A DNA stretch of 64,000 nucleotides, taken from Pseudomonas sp. LRP2-20 (GTDB lineage Bacteria > Pseudomonadota > Gammaproteobacteria > Pseudomonadales > Pseudomonadaceae). Position numbers and translations under genes: made by a program. The first letter of the stretch is position 1; each line of letters begins with the position of its first letter. The notes under the pieces were generated by a model that had not been told where the DNA came from, did no database searches, and saw nothing but the letters and a program-made list of their open reading frames with translations. Below are positions 41,807-50,795 of this stretch, one piece after another. Where the stretch lies: contig NZ_AP025944.1 of the NCBI RefSeq assembly GCF_024349685.1, positions 3,354,001 through 3,418,000 on the forward strand, read 5' to 3'.

Positions 41807-42694
41807 TCAGTGATTCAGGCCAGCCCCCTCGCCCGCCATCTGCCCAAAGCGCCCGGCATGGAAGTCATCGAACGATTCGGCAATCTCCGCCTGGCTGTTC
41901 ATCACGAAGGGGCCATAGCCAACGATCGGCTCATCGATCGGCTCGCCGCTGAGCAACAGCAGGCTGGCGCCTTCGAGCGCCTCGATGGCCACATCCTCGC
42001 CATCGCGCTCCAGCAGTACCAGGCTGGCCGGGCCCGCCTCCCGCTCGCCATTGACCCGCACGCTACCCCGCAGCACTACCAACGCGGCATTTCGACCTGC
42101 GGCAACCGGCAGTTGCAGGTTGGCACCCGCATTCAGGCGCATATCCCACACGTCCATCGCAGTGAAGGTCCGTGCCGGGCCCGAATGGCTCTGATAGGCA
42201 CCGGCGATCACCCGCAGGCTACCGCTGTCACCTGCCAGTTGCAGCACGGGAATGTCTGCCGACAACAGCGTCTGGTAACCGGCAGCCGCGCGCTTGTCAC
42301 GCGCTGGCAGGTTGACCCACAACTGCACCATTTCCAGCGTGCCACCGCTGCGGGCGAACGCCGGGGAGTGGAACTCTTCGTGGATGATGCCGTTGGCGGC
42401 GGTCATCCACTGCACGTCACCCGGGCCGATCAGGCCGCCGGCCCCGGTCGAGTCTCGGTGCTCCAGCTCACCCTGATAGACGATGGTCACGGTCTCGAAC
42501 CCGCGGTGCGGGTGCTGGCCGACGCCGCGGCGGTCAGTTGTCGAGGTGAAGTCGTAGGGGCCGGCGTAGTCCAGCAACAGGAACGGGCTGATCTTGCTCG
42601 CCAGATTGTCGTAGGTGAACAGGCTGCGCACAGGGAAACCATCGCCTACCCAATGGGCGTGAGGGCTACGGTGGATACCCAGGATCTTTTTCAT
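41807..42694 (-). CDS. Pirin family protein
   Basis: A 295-residue double cupin. The N-terminal metal site is seen in GQHPHRGFETVTIVYQGELEHRDS with the later Glu of EEFHSPAF. The second cupin holds VVLRGSVRVNGE. Bacterial pirins of this kind have quercetinase activity or bind partner enzymes; the natural substrate here is unknown. The C-terminal GYGPFVMNSQAEI is conserved in the family. Confidence 0.93.
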   Translation of the reverse strand: MKKILGIHRSPHAHWVGDGFPVRSLFTYDNLASKISPFLLLDYAGPYDFTSTTDRRGVGQHPHRGFETVTIVYQGELEHRDSTGAGGLIGPGDVQWMTAANGIIHEEFHSPAFARSGGTLEMVQLWVNLPARDKRAAAGYQTLLSADIPVLQLAGDSGSLRVIAGAYQSHSGPARTFTAMDVWDMRLNAGANLQLPVAAGRNAALVVLRGSVRVNGEREAGPASLVLLERDGEDVAIEALEGASLLLLSGEPIDEPIVGYGPFVMNSQAEIAESFDDFHAGRFGQMAGEGAGLNH

Positions 42695-42772
42695 GAGAAG
42701 TCTCCTCTCTAAGCTGGGTTAACCTTACCAATGAGCCCAATCGGCCGGTAGTCAGCTGAAATGGCATTGATC

Positions 42773-42788
42773 GTTCCACCAATGGAAC
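42773..42788. promoter_or_regulatory. Perfect palindrome upstream of the pirin gene
   Basis: GTTCCACCAATGGAAC, with 6-bp arms around CCAA, lies 79 bp before the pirin start and directly after the end of the hydrolase gene. Its size and position suit an HTH regulator's operator, though no regulator gene is adjacent. Confidence 0.4.
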
Positions 42789-42794
42789 AAACAC

Positions 42795-43667
42795 TCACGC
42801 TTGCAGGTATTCGAGCACCTTGTGCGCGGCCATCGCCGGGTCTTCCTGCATGAAACAGTGCCCGCCGGGGACCTGAAGGCCGCTCACCTCAGGGTTGAGG
42901 CTAGCCAAGCGCGCCACCGAGTGCGGCACGAAGGGATAGGTCTGCTCACCATAAAGCACCAGGGTTGGCACCTGAATGGAGGCCAACTGCGCCCACATGC
43001 GCGACGGGAACGAACTGAAGACCTCCACTTCACGGCTGGGCCGGCACTTGAGCACCACGCCTTCGCCGCAGTCACCGATCGCGTGCTCGACATACGCCTG
43101 CAAAGCAGCTTCGCTCCAGCCTTTGAAGATGCCACGCCCGTGCAGCGAGGCCCGCGCCGACTCACGGTCGGGCCAATGGCTGCGCCGGCTGGCGGCCTTG
43201 CGCGCCAGGGCATGCCGACGGTGCAAGCCGACCAGCGCAGCAGCGCCCATCACACCGATCATGCGCCGGCTGAACAGTACCGGGTCGAGCAATACGGCAC
43301 GGGCAAACAAGCCCGGCTGGCTGGCCAGCATCAACCCGGTCAGCACGCCGCCAAAGCTATGCCCCACGGCGTAGCGGGCAACCTCGCCATATTCACCACG
43401 TCCGGCGTTGAAGGCTTGCACTGCCAGTGCAGCGCTGCGGTTCCAGCCGCGGAAATCACCACCATGATCGCTGTCACCATGGCCCTGGACATCGCTCAGC
43501 CATAAATCGAAATGTTCACTGAGGCGCATCAGCAGCGGCTGGTAAGCCAGGCAGCAAAAGCCGTTGCCGTGCAGAAAATGCAGCAGCGGCTTGCCACTGG
43601 CCGGCGAACGCCAGCCACGCAGGGTGAAACCTTCGGCGGCCTCAAATGACCAGGGGATCAATTGCAT
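42795..43667 (-). CDS. Alpha/beta hydrolase
   Basis: A 290-residue enzyme. The oxyanion segment is LLHFLHGNGFCCLAYQPL, the nucleophile elbow is GHSFGG (Ser about residue 105), an acid residue probably follows VPTLVLYGEQTYPF, and the catalytic His is in VPGGHCFMQEDP. The substrate cannot be told. It lies 21 bp from the stop of the LysE-type gene on the same strand. Confidence 0.9.
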   Translation of the reverse strand: MQLIPWSFEAAEGFTLRGWRSPASGKPLLHFLHGNGFCCLAYQPLLMRLSEHFDLWLSDVQGHGDSDHGGDFRGWNRSAALAVQAFNAGRGEYGEVARYAVGHSFGGVLTGLMLASQPGLFARAVLLDPVLFSRRMIGVMGAAALVGLHRRHALARKAASRRSHWPDRESARASLHGRGIFKGWSEAALQAYVEHAIGDCGEGVVLKCRPSREVEVFSSFPSRMWAQLASIQVPTLVLYGEQTYPFVPHSVARLASLNPEVSGLQVPGGHCFMQEDPAMAAHKVLEYLQA

Positions 43668-43688
43668 CGGCTTACTGTACTCGGCGGT

Positions 43689-44309
43689 TCATGAAAACGC
43701 CGATTCTACAAACAGCAGCGGGTAAAGTGAAATCACCAGCAGCAAGGCCATCAGGACATTGAACAGCATCAGCCAGCGCGGGTTCTGCAGCAGGTTGCGC
43801 AGGGCGCTGCCGAACATCACCCATACGCCGACGCTGGGCAGGTTGACCAGGGCGAACAGTGCGGCAATCACCACCACATTGGCCACATAGCCCTGGGCCG
43901 GCGTGTAGGTCGTGATCGCCCCCACTGCCATCACCCAGGCCTTGGGGTTGACCCACTGGAATGCCGCAGCGCCCCAGAAACCCAGCGGCTTGCGCGCGCC
44001 GGGCGCATCAGCGCCGAGCGGCCCGGAGGTGGCGATCTTCCAGGCCAGGTACAACAGGTAGGCCGCACCGGTATAGCGCAACACGCTGTACAGCACCGGC
44101 CAGGCCTTGAACACCTCGCCCAGGCCCAGCCCCACCGCCAGCACCATGACCATGAACCCCACGCTGATACCCATGGCATGCGGAATCGAACGGCGCACAC
44201 CAAAGTTCACGCCCGAGGCCAGCAGCATGGTGTTGTTAGGCCCGGGCGTGATCGAGGAAACGAAAGCAAACAGCACGAAGGCGGTCAGCAGGTCGGCAGA
44301 GGCAAGCAT
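43689..44309 (-). CDS. LysE/RhtB family amino-acid exporter
   Basis: A 206-residue inner-membrane protein with six predicted membrane segments. The family signature is FVSSITPGPNNTMLLASGVNFG near the N-terminus and FQWVNPKAWVMAVGA in the middle. The ATG at 44309 gives the usual length. It exports amino acids or related compounds. Divergent from the GNAT gene with a shared control region. Confidence 0.93.
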   Translation of the reverse strand: MLASADLLTAFVLFAFVSSITPGPNNTMLLASGVNFGVRRSIPHAMGISVGFMVMVLAVGLGLGEVFKAWPVLYSVLRYTGAAYLLYLAWKIATSGPLGADAPGARKPLGFWGAAAFQWVNPKAWVMAVGAITTYTPAQGYVANVVVIAALFALVNLPSVGVWVMFGSALRNLLQNPRWLMLFNVLMALLLVISLYPLLFVESAFS

Positions 44310-44373
44310 TGGCAGGCATTCCAGAATTGTTGCAGGTGCTGTCACACTAACGGAGTCGCCCTGCCCTGCGACC

Positions 44374-44415
44374 GGTACAGTTAGATTATATTATGCAGAT
44401 ACACATTACTGTACC
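44374..44415. promoter_or_regulatory. Inverted repeats around an AT-rich divergent promoter region
   Basis: GGTACAGT (44374-44381) and ACTGTACC (44408-44415) are perfect inverted copies 26 bp apart, around TTAGATTATATTATG. The region lies between the exporter (44309) and GNAT (44457) starts. This suggests one regulator controlling both. Confidence 0.5.
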
Positions 44416-44456
44416 GCCATCCAGCGCCACACACTCAAGCACAAGGAAGCCCCTGC

Positions 44457-44936
44457 ATGAGCCTGACCATCCGCCCTGCCGTTCGCACCGATGCCGCCCA
44501 GATTCTCGCCTACATCACCGAACTGGCCGAGTTCGAGCGTGCCCGTGACCAAGTGATCGCCACCCTCGCCGATATCGAACACAGCCTGTTCGGTGAAGGC
44601 AGCACCGTGCACAGCCTGATCTGCGAGCGTGACGGCAAGGCCATCGGCTTTGCCGTGTACTTCTACAGCTATTCGACCTGGCAGGGCCGCAACGGCATCT
44701 ATCTGGAAGACCTGTACATCACCCCCGAACAGCGCGGCGGCGGCGCAGGTCGGGATGTGCTGCGGCACATTGCGCGCGAAGCAGTGGCCAAAGGTTGCGG
44801 GCGGTTCGAGTGGAGCGTACTGGACTGGAACGAACCCGCGATCGGTTTTTACCAGTCACTGGGGGCCGAGCCACAGGCTGAGTGGGTGCGCTACCGGCTG
44901 GATGGCGACAAGCTGTTGCAGTTTGCCAAAGGCTGA
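44457..44936 (+). CDS. GNAT family N-acetyltransferase
   Basis: A 159-residue protein resembling diamine/thialysine N-acetyltransferases. Family features are IRPAVRTDAAQILAYITELA, IYLEDLYITPEQRGGGAGRD (acetyl-CoA loop) and FEWSVLDWNEPAIGFYQSLG. The divergent LysE-type exporter suggests joint handling of an amino compound. Confidence 0.92.
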   Translation: MSLTIRPAVRTDAAQILAYITELAEFERARDQVIATLADIEHSLFGEGSTVHSLICERDGKAIGFAVYFYSYSTWQGRNGIYLEDLYITPEQRGGGAGRDVLRHIAREAVAKGCGRFEWSVLDWNEPAIGFYQSLGAEPQAEWVRYRLDGDKLLQFAKG

Positions 44937-44941
44937 CCTGG

Positions 44942-44995
44942 GCCTTGCGGCCCTGTCACCGGCAAGCCAATTTGCCGGCGACAGGGCCGCAAGGC
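44942..44995. terminator. Bidirectional terminator-like palindrome between convergent genes
   Basis: GCCTTGCGGCCCTGTC (44942-44957) pairs perfectly with GACAGGGCCGCAAGGC (44980-44995). A second inner pairing is CCGGCAA/TTGCCGG. It fills the gap between the GNAT stop and the convergent sulfonate-binding protein stop. Confidence 0.7.
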
Positions 44996-44996
44996 A

Positions 44997-45926
44997 TCAA
45001 TCATGACGCCACACCGCACCCGCAATATCCACCCGCTTGGGCAACACGCGGTTCTCGAAGAACAGCTCTGCCGTGTGCTGTTGCGCTGCGACGATCTCTT
45101 CACTCACCGGTATCAGCGGCGATGCCGGCCGATGACTGAAACTGCGCCGCACCACTTCTTCCGACAGCCCCATGAACTGCGCCAGCACACGGACACTGCC
45201 GGCCTCGTCAGAGCGCGTCAGCGCCTCGGCCTTGGTGATCTGCGCCAACAAGTGCTTGATGAAATCGCCATTGGCCTCGACATAGCCACGCGCCCCCAGC
45301 ATGAACGGCCCGATCAGCCCCAGCCCCTCGCCGTCCGCCAGCAGCCGCGCCTTGCCTTCCAGGTCGATGGCCGAATAGAACGGATCCCAGATCGCCCACG
45401 CGTCGACGCTGCCACGTTCGAAGGCCGCCCGGGCATCAGCGGGCGCCAGGTACACCGGCTGCACGTCGCGCATGCTCAAGCCCACGCTGGCCAGGCTGCG
45501 CAGCAGCAGATTGTGGGCACTGGAGCCCTTCTGCAAAGCCACACGCCTGCCTTTGAGCTGAGCCACCGAGGTGATCGGGCTGCCCTTGGGCACCAGAATG
45601 ACTTCGGCCTTCGGCTTTGCCGGTTCGGCGGCGATGTACAGCAGGTCTGCGCCCGCTGCCTGTGCGAATATCGGCGGTATGTCCCCGGTGGAACCGATAT
45701 CGAGGCTGCCAATGTTCAGCGCTTCGAGCATCTGCGGCCCTGCCGGAAATTCGATCCACTCGACCCGTGTATTGGCGAAGCGCTGTTCCAGCAGCCGGTG
45801 CTGCTTGGCCAGCACCAGGCTGACCGAGCCTTTCTGATAGCCGATACGCAGCGTGGCAGGGTCCGCCGCATGAACGGCCCCCGCCAGCGCCAGCAGTAAA
45901 AGCGCGGCAAAGCGTAAGACGCGCAT
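44997..45926 (-). CDS. SsuA-like aliphatic sulfonate/taurine-type ABC substrate-binding protein
   Basis: A 309-residue periplasmic protein with signal peptide ending VHA. LRIGYQKGSVSLVLAKQ, EFPAGPQMLEALNIGSLDIG and GSVDAWAIWDPFYSAID are typical of the SsuA/TauA group. No permease or ATPase gene follows, so it must share a transporter encoded elsewhere. It closes a probable operon with the aldo-keto reductase, monooxygenase and TonB receptor. Confidence 0.91.
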   Translation of the reverse strand: MRVLRFAALLLLALAGAVHAADPATLRIGYQKGSVSLVLAKQHRLLEQRFANTRVEWIEFPAGPQMLEALNIGSLDIGSTGDIPPIFAQAAGADLLYIAAEPAKPKAEVILVPKGSPITSVAQLKGRRVALQKGSSAHNLLLRSLASVGLSMRDVQPVYLAPADARAAFERGSVDAWAIWDPFYSAIDLEGKARLLADGEGLGLIGPFMLGARGYVEANGDFIKHLLAQITKAEALTRSDEAGSVRVLAQFMGLSEEVVRRSFSHRPASPLIPVSEEIVAAQQHTAELFFENRVLPKRVDIAGAVWRHD

Positions 45927-45929
45927 GGC

Positions 45930-46973
45930 TCATTCCTTCCAGTCGGTCGAGGGTTTTTCCCAGAGATTGATCCCACCTTCAACGGCATGGCGGTCGATTT
46001 CGGCAAGTTCTTCAGGGCTGAATGCCAGGTTGTCGAGTGCCGCGACATTCTCGCTGATCTGCTCCGGCCGGCTGGCGCCGATCAGGGCCGAGCTCACCCT
46101 TGGATCGCGCAGGGTCCAGGCCAGGGCGAGTTGCGCCAGGCTCTGGCCGCGGCGGCGGGCAATTTCTTTGAGCGCACGGGCGCGGGCCAGGTTGGCCTCG
46201 GACAGGTGTTGCGGCTGCAGCGAGCCACCACCGGGGCGGTTGACCCGTGCATCGGCCGGAATACCGTTCAGGTACTTGTCGCTGAGCAACCCCTGGGCCA
46301 GTGCCGTGAACACGATGACCCCGGCCCCCAACGCGTCGGTGGTGTCCAGCAGGTCCTGCTCGATCCAGCGGTTGAACAGGTTGTACGAGGGCTGGTGAAT
46401 CAGCAGCGGCACCTTCAACTCGGCCAGCAACGCGGCGATCTCGCGGGTCTTGCCAGCGGAATAGGAAGAAATCCCGATGTACAGCGCCTTGCCCTGGCGC
46501 ACGATATCGGCCAGGGCGATCGCGGTCTCTTCCAGCGGCGTGTCGGCATCGAAGCGGTGCGAGTAGAAGATGTCCACGTAGTCCAGCCCCAGGCGCTTGA
46601 GGCTCTGGTCAAGGCTGGCATGCAGATACTTGCGCGAACTGCCACCCTGGCCGTACGGCCCCGGCCACATGTCCCAGCCGGCTTTGCTGGAGATGACCAG
46701 CTCGTCCCGATAACTGCGCAGGTCTTCACGCAACAGGCGGCCGAAATTGCGCTCGGCGCTGCCATAGGGCGGGCCGTAATTGTTGGCGAGGTCGAAATGG
46801 GTGATGCCGGCATCGAAGGCCGTGCGCAGCAAGGCGCGCTGGGTGTCGATCGGCGTCGCATCGCCGAAGTTGTGCCACAGGCCCAGGGACAGGGCTGGCA
46901 ACACCAGGCCGCTGCGGCCGACGCGGCGGTACGGAATGCGCGCGTAGCGCTCGGGGTTGGCAATGTAGCTCAT
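45930..46973 (-). CDS. Aldo-keto reductase, L-glyceraldehyde-3-phosphate reductase type
   Basis: A 347-residue NADPH-dependent reductase. It contains FDLANNYGPPYGSAERNFG (catalytic Asp/Tyr), VISSKAGWDMWPGPYG, the RLGLDYVDIFYSHRFD segment and LSDKYLNG, matching the YghZ/GpR subfamily. I used the ATG at 46973. It lies 8 bp after the monooxygenase gene and 3 bp before the binding-protein gene. In this setting it may reduce an aldehyde released by the monooxygenase. Confidence 0.93.
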   Translation of the reverse strand: MSYIANPERYARIPYRRVGRSGLVLPALSLGLWHNFGDATPIDTQRALLRTAFDAGITHFDLANNYGPPYGSAERNFGRLLREDLRSYRDELVISSKAGWDMWPGPYGQGGSSRKYLHASLDQSLKRLGLDYVDIFYSHRFDADTPLEETAIALADIVRQGKALYIGISSYSAGKTREIAALLAELKVPLLIHQPSYNLFNRWIEQDLLDTTDALGAGVIVFTALAQGLLSDKYLNGIPADARVNRPGGGSLQPQHLSEANLARARALKEIARRRGQSLAQLALAWTLRDPRVSSALIGASRPEQISENVAALDNLAFSPEELAEIDRHAVEGGINLWEKPSTDWKE

Positions 46974-46981
46974 GGTTGACC

Positions 46982-48304
46982 TCACTCGGCAAAATAGGGG
47001 TTGGCAGGCCGTTGCAGGCCCAGGTGCTCGCGCAGGGTGTGGCCCTGATACTGGCGGCGGAACAGACCTCGACGCTGCAACTCGGGAACCACCAGCTCGG
47101 CGAAGTCTTCGAGCCCCTGTGGCAGATGCGGCACCAGCACATTGAAGCCGTCGGCCGCACGGCCTTCGAACCAGGCCTGCAGCGCATCGGCAATCTGCGT
47201 CGGCGTGCCGATCAGGCTGTAGTGCCCTCGCCCGCCAGCGATGCGACGGCCCAGTTCGGCGAGGGTCAACTGCTCCTGCCCCGCCAGCTCGGTCAGCAAT
47301 TGCTGGCGGCTGCGCTGACCATCTTCGGTCAGCGGCAGCTCCGGCAGCGGGCCGTCCAGCGGGTAGCCGGACAGGTCGAAGTTACCGAGCATGCGGCCGA
47401 GCAAGGCAACCCCCACACGGGGGTCGAGCAAACCCTGAAACTGCTGGTACTTCGCCTGGGCCTCAGCGGCACTGCGGCCGACCACGACAAACACGCCAGG
47501 CATGATCTTCAGCGAGTCTTCGCTACGCCCATGGCGGCCCAGGCGCCCCTTGAGGTCGGCGTAAAACGCTTGGGCGCGCGCCAGGCTGGGCTGCGCGGTA
47601 AACACCACCTCGGCACTTTCGGCCGCCAGTTCGCGGCCGGCTTCGGACGATCCGGCCTGGACCAGCACGGGCCGGCCCTGGGGCGAACGGGCCACGTTCA
47701 AGGGACCGCGAACACGGAAATGCGCACCGGCATGGTCGAGGCTGCGCACGGCCTGCGGCCGATGAAACTGGCCGCTGGCCTTGTCACGGACGAAGGCGTC
47801 ATCGGCCCAGCTGTCCCACAGGCCCTGCACCACCTGCTGGAACTCGCGAGCCCGCGCGTAACGCTCGGCATGGGGGATATGTGCATCGCGGCCAAAGTTG
47901 CCGGCCTCGGCTGCGGCGTCGGAAGTCACCAGGTTCCAGCCGGCTCGGCCGCCCGAGAGGTGATCGAGCGAGGCGTACTTGCGTGCCACATGGTATGGCT
48001 CGTTGTAACTGGTGGTGGCAGTGGCGATCAGGCCAATGCGCTCGGTGACCACGCTCAGCGCCGAAAGCAGGGTCAGGGGTTCGAAATGCACCGAGCGGGC
48101 GCTGCGACTGGCCAGCGCATCGCTGGGGGCGGCGACGCTGTCAGCCACGAACAGTGCATCGAAGCAGGCGGCTTCGGCGATTTGCGCAGTGCGCCGGTAG
48201 CTGGCGAAGTCCAGCGGGTCGGCAGGCACGTCCGGGTGACGCCAGGCGGCGACATGGTGCCCGGTGGCCATGAGGAAGGCACCCAGGCTCATTTGACGAC
48301 TCAT
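46982..48304 (-). CDS. LLM-class flavin-dependent monooxygenase (NtaA/SnaA/DszA type)
   Basis: A 440-residue FMNH2-dependent enzyme. HPDVPADPLDFASYRRTAQI, TTSYNEPYHVARKYASLDHLSGGRAGWNLVTS and VLVQAGSSEAGRELAAE segments define this subfamily, whose members oxidise nitrilotriacetate, dibenzothiophene sulfone and other small S/N compounds. The substrate is unknown. A flavin reductase is not seen nearby. Its sulfonate-type binding-protein neighbour suggests an organosulfur substrate. Confidence 0.93.
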   Translation of the reverse strand: MSRQMSLGAFLMATGHHVAAWRHPDVPADPLDFASYRRTAQIAEAACFDALFVADSVAAPSDALASRSARSVHFEPLTLLSALSVVTERIGLIATATTSYNEPYHVARKYASLDHLSGGRAGWNLVTSDAAAEAGNFGRDAHIPHAERYARAREFQQVVQGLWDSWADDAFVRDKASGQFHRPQAVRSLDHAGAHFRVRGPLNVARSPQGRPVLVQAGSSEAGRELAAESAEVVFTAQPSLARAQAFYADLKGRLGRHGRSEDSLKIMPGVFVVVGRSAAEAQAKYQQFQGLLDPRVGVALLGRMLGNFDLSGYPLDGPLPELPLTEDGQRSRQQLLTELAGQEQLTLAELGRRIAGGRGHYSLIGTPTQIADALQAWFEGRAADGFNVLVPHLPQGLEDFAELVVPELQRRGLFRRQYQGHTLREHLGLQRPANPYFAE

Positions 48305-48332
48305 GTTCTGTCTCCTTGCAGTGCGCCCACAG

Positions 48333-50537
48333 TCAGAAGTCCTTGCGCAGTTGAATGCCGAAATAGCGCCCGTCATCACGCGGCACGGACCGATAGATGT
48401 AGTCACCGCCACTGGCCAGCATCTGCGCGTAGGACTTGTCGCCCAGGTTCTTGCCCAGCAACGCCACGCGCCAGCCGTCGTTGTAATCGGCCAGGGCGAT
48501 ACTGGCGTTCCAGATGCCATACGCGCCCTGCACCGTGTCGGGGTTCTGGTCGAGGCTGAACTGCACCGCGTCCTGCCAGCTGTAGTCGCTGGCCAGTTCC
48601 ACATCCAGGCCGTTATCCAGGGGGATCACGTAATCGGCGCGCACGTAGGTCTTCCAGTCTGGCGTGAACGGCAAGTGGCCACCGTCGATGTTGCAATTGG
48701 CCGCCGCCCCGACCGGGCAGTTGAAATGGTCGACCCGCGCCTTGGTATAGGCCGCAGCGGCCGTGAACTTGAGCTGGCGGGTAGCCTGGAAACTGGCATC
48801 GAGTTCGACGCCTTGGGTCTTGACCTTGCCCGCGTTGACCAGGCGGGTCACCACCTGGTTGGCCACGGTGTCGAAGAAGTTGGCCTGGTAGTTGTCGTAA
48901 TCGGTGTGGAACACCGCCAGGTTGGCCATCAGGCGGTTATCCAGTGCGGTGCCTTTGAGCCCCACCTCGTAGGCGTCGGATGTTTCCGGCTTGAGGGCCT
49001 CGGTATCACGCGGCTGCATGTTGAAGAACACGTTGTAAGCCGGGCCCTTGTAGCCGCGCGAATAGGTTACGTAGCCGGTGAGGTTGTCGTTGAAGTCGTA
49101 CTGCAGGCCGGTACGGCCACTCCAGCCGTCCTCGTCCACCGAGCCGGAACTGGCGGTCGAGGGCTGGATGCCGGTAACGGCCGTCGGCGAAGTCGACACG
49201 CGACGGTGGTCGTACTCAAGGTCGTCGTGGGTCCAGCGCAAGCCGAAGATCGCGCGGAAATCTTCGGTGAAGTTGAAGGTGTTTTCACCAAACAGCGCGA
49301 CGCTGTCGTTGGTGGTCGAGTAGTCCGCCCTGCCCGTGTTCGCCACCCCGCTGTTGACCGAGAGCCGCTGATAGGTTTCGTCGGAGGTGCCGTGCATGTA
49401 GAAGGCGCCCAGCACGTATTCATTGAACTGGCCCTTGGGCGACGTCAGGCGAAACTCCTGGCTGTACTGGTCATAGTCCACGGTGCCCTTGTCATGGGAG
49501 GCGGTAACCGGCAGCAAGGCGCGGCGGTCGCCATCCTGGTACTGGGTGTTGTCCCAGCCACGCCAGGCGCTGATGGACGTCAGCGTGTAGTCACCCAGCT
49601 GCCAGTCGAGCTGTGCCGACAGGCCCTGGTTCTGGTCTTCGACGTGGGTCTTGAAATCACTGTTGATGTCGCGGTTGTGAGCACTGGGCACAACCGGGCG
49701 CAGCTGGTTGGCGATGGCCGTGCTGGCACTGGTCACCACACCGCTGGGCAGGGTGTCTTCGCCTTTCATGTAGTCGGCGATCAGCGTAAGGCGCAGCTCG
49801 TCACTGGGCTCGAACTCCAGCTTGCCGCGGGCGCCCTTGCGTTGGTAGCCGTTGACGTCGTGGCCATTGGCGACGTTTTCGACGTTGCCGTCGTAGTCGC
49901 CCCACAAGGTACTCAACGAGCCTTTGACCTGCTCGTTGAGGCGGCCACCGATGCCAAAGCGCAGGCGGTTTTCGTCGCCACCGCCGAAGTGCGAATAGTC
50001 CACGTAGCCTTGGGTCTGCTCGGGGATCGCCTTGCTGACCACGTTCAGCACGCCAGCGGAAGCATTCTTGCCGAACAGCGTGCCCTGCGGGCCGCGCAGC
50101 ACTTCGATACGCTCCAGGTCGAGCAGGTCGAGGGTGGACTGCCCGGGGCGGCCGAACACGACGCCATCGACCACGGTAGCCACGGTCGGCTCGACACCGG
50201 GCGAGGTGGAAATGGTGCCCACGCCGCGGATGAACAGCGAGGTGTCCTTGTTCGAGGCGCCAGCGCGGTAATTGAGGGTCGGTACCTGCTGGACGATGCT
50301 GGCGACATTGTTGCGATTGTCACGTTCGAGTTGTTCGCCATCGATCACCGAAACGGCCACCGGCACCTCCTGCAAGGTCGACTCGCGGCGGGTGGCGGTC
50401 ACGGTCACCGCGTCCAGCGAGGTGGCCTGCGGCGTTTGTTCGGCCGCTTGCGTGGGTTGGCCAATGGCGGCCAGCAATACAGCGGCAGCCAGCGGTTGGC
50501 GTTGCTTGAACGGAAATGCCTTGCGGTGTTTGTGCAT
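48333..50537 (-). CDS. TonB-dependent outer-membrane receptor
   Basis: A 734-residue receptor starting at the ATG at 50537, with a signal peptide ending TQA. It has a TonB box-like SLDAVTVTATRRES, a plug domain (LFIRGVGTISTSPG, IEVLRGPQGTLFGKNASAG) and a 22-strand barrel ending in the terminal Phe of FGIQLRKDF. It resembles the IroN/sulfate-ester receptor-type group that imports organic compounds more than classical siderophore receptors. Two LacI-type operators lie in its upstream region. First gene of the operon. Confidence 0.93.
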   Translation of the reverse strand: MHKHRKAFPFKQRQPLAAAVLLAAIGQPTQAAEQTPQATSLDAVTVTATRRESTLQEVPVAVSVIDGEQLERDNRNNVASIVQQVPTLNYRAGASNKDTSLFIRGVGTISTSPGVEPTVATVVDGVVFGRPGQSTLDLLDLERIEVLRGPQGTLFGKNASAGVLNVVSKAIPEQTQGYVDYSHFGGGDENRLRFGIGGRLNEQVKGSLSTLWGDYDGNVENVANGHDVNGYQRKGARGKLEFEPSDELRLTLIADYMKGEDTLPSGVVTSASTAIANQLRPVVPSAHNRDINSDFKTHVEDQNQGLSAQLDWQLGDYTLTSISAWRGWDNTQYQDGDRRALLPVTASHDKGTVDYDQYSQEFRLTSPKGQFNEYVLGAFYMHGTSDETYQRLSVNSGVANTGRADYSTTNDSVALFGENTFNFTEDFRAIFGLRWTHDDLEYDHRRVSTSPTAVTGIQPSTASSGSVDEDGWSGRTGLQYDFNDNLTGYVTYSRGYKGPAYNVFFNMQPRDTEALKPETSDAYEVGLKGTALDNRLMANLAVFHTDYDNYQANFFDTVANQVVTRLVNAGKVKTQGVELDASFQATRQLKFTAAAAYTKARVDHFNCPVGAAANCNIDGGHLPFTPDWKTYVRADYVIPLDNGLDVELASDYSWQDAVQFSLDQNPDTVQGAYGIWNASIALADYNDGWRVALLGKNLGDKSYAQMLASGGDYIYRSVPRDDGRYFGIQLRKDF

Positions 50538-50651
50538 GATGCGACTGCCTTCAAAGACCAGACCATGGCCCGCACGGGGGCCGACACGGGTGATGCTGTG
50601 GTTGTCTGGTCTCGCTCGTGCGAGTGGCAGGCGCTTGCCAACAGCAGCGCT

Positions 50652-50665
50652 TGTTAGCGCTAACA
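50652..50665. promoter_or_regulatory. LacI-family operator O1
   Basis: TGTTAGCGCTAACA, a perfect palindrome with the central CG typical of LacI/GalR operators. It lies 115 bp before the TonB receptor start. Confidence 0.82.
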
Positions 50666-50754
50666 TCAACAAGTATCAGAGCCGCTGGCTTAGCAGGTCA
50701 AATACTTAAAAATACGATTAATATTCCATTAAGCTATTTGCCACGACGGCACTC

Positions 50755-50766
50755 GTTAGCGCTAAC
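50755..50766. promoter_or_regulatory. LacI-family operator O2
   Basis: GTTAGCGCTAAC, the same palindrome as at 50652, 103 bp away and 30 bp before the lacI-type start. Two identical sites could allow looping and self-repression. Confidence 0.82.
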
Positions 50767-50795
50767 ATCGCCTTATCTGTCAATGAGGCCAGCCT

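Noticed and set aside
48303..50657. 784-codon plus-strand frame opposite the TonB receptor
   Set aside because: The receptor on the minus strand has plug, barrel and terminal Phe; the plus frame is a Val/Gly/His-rich shadow.
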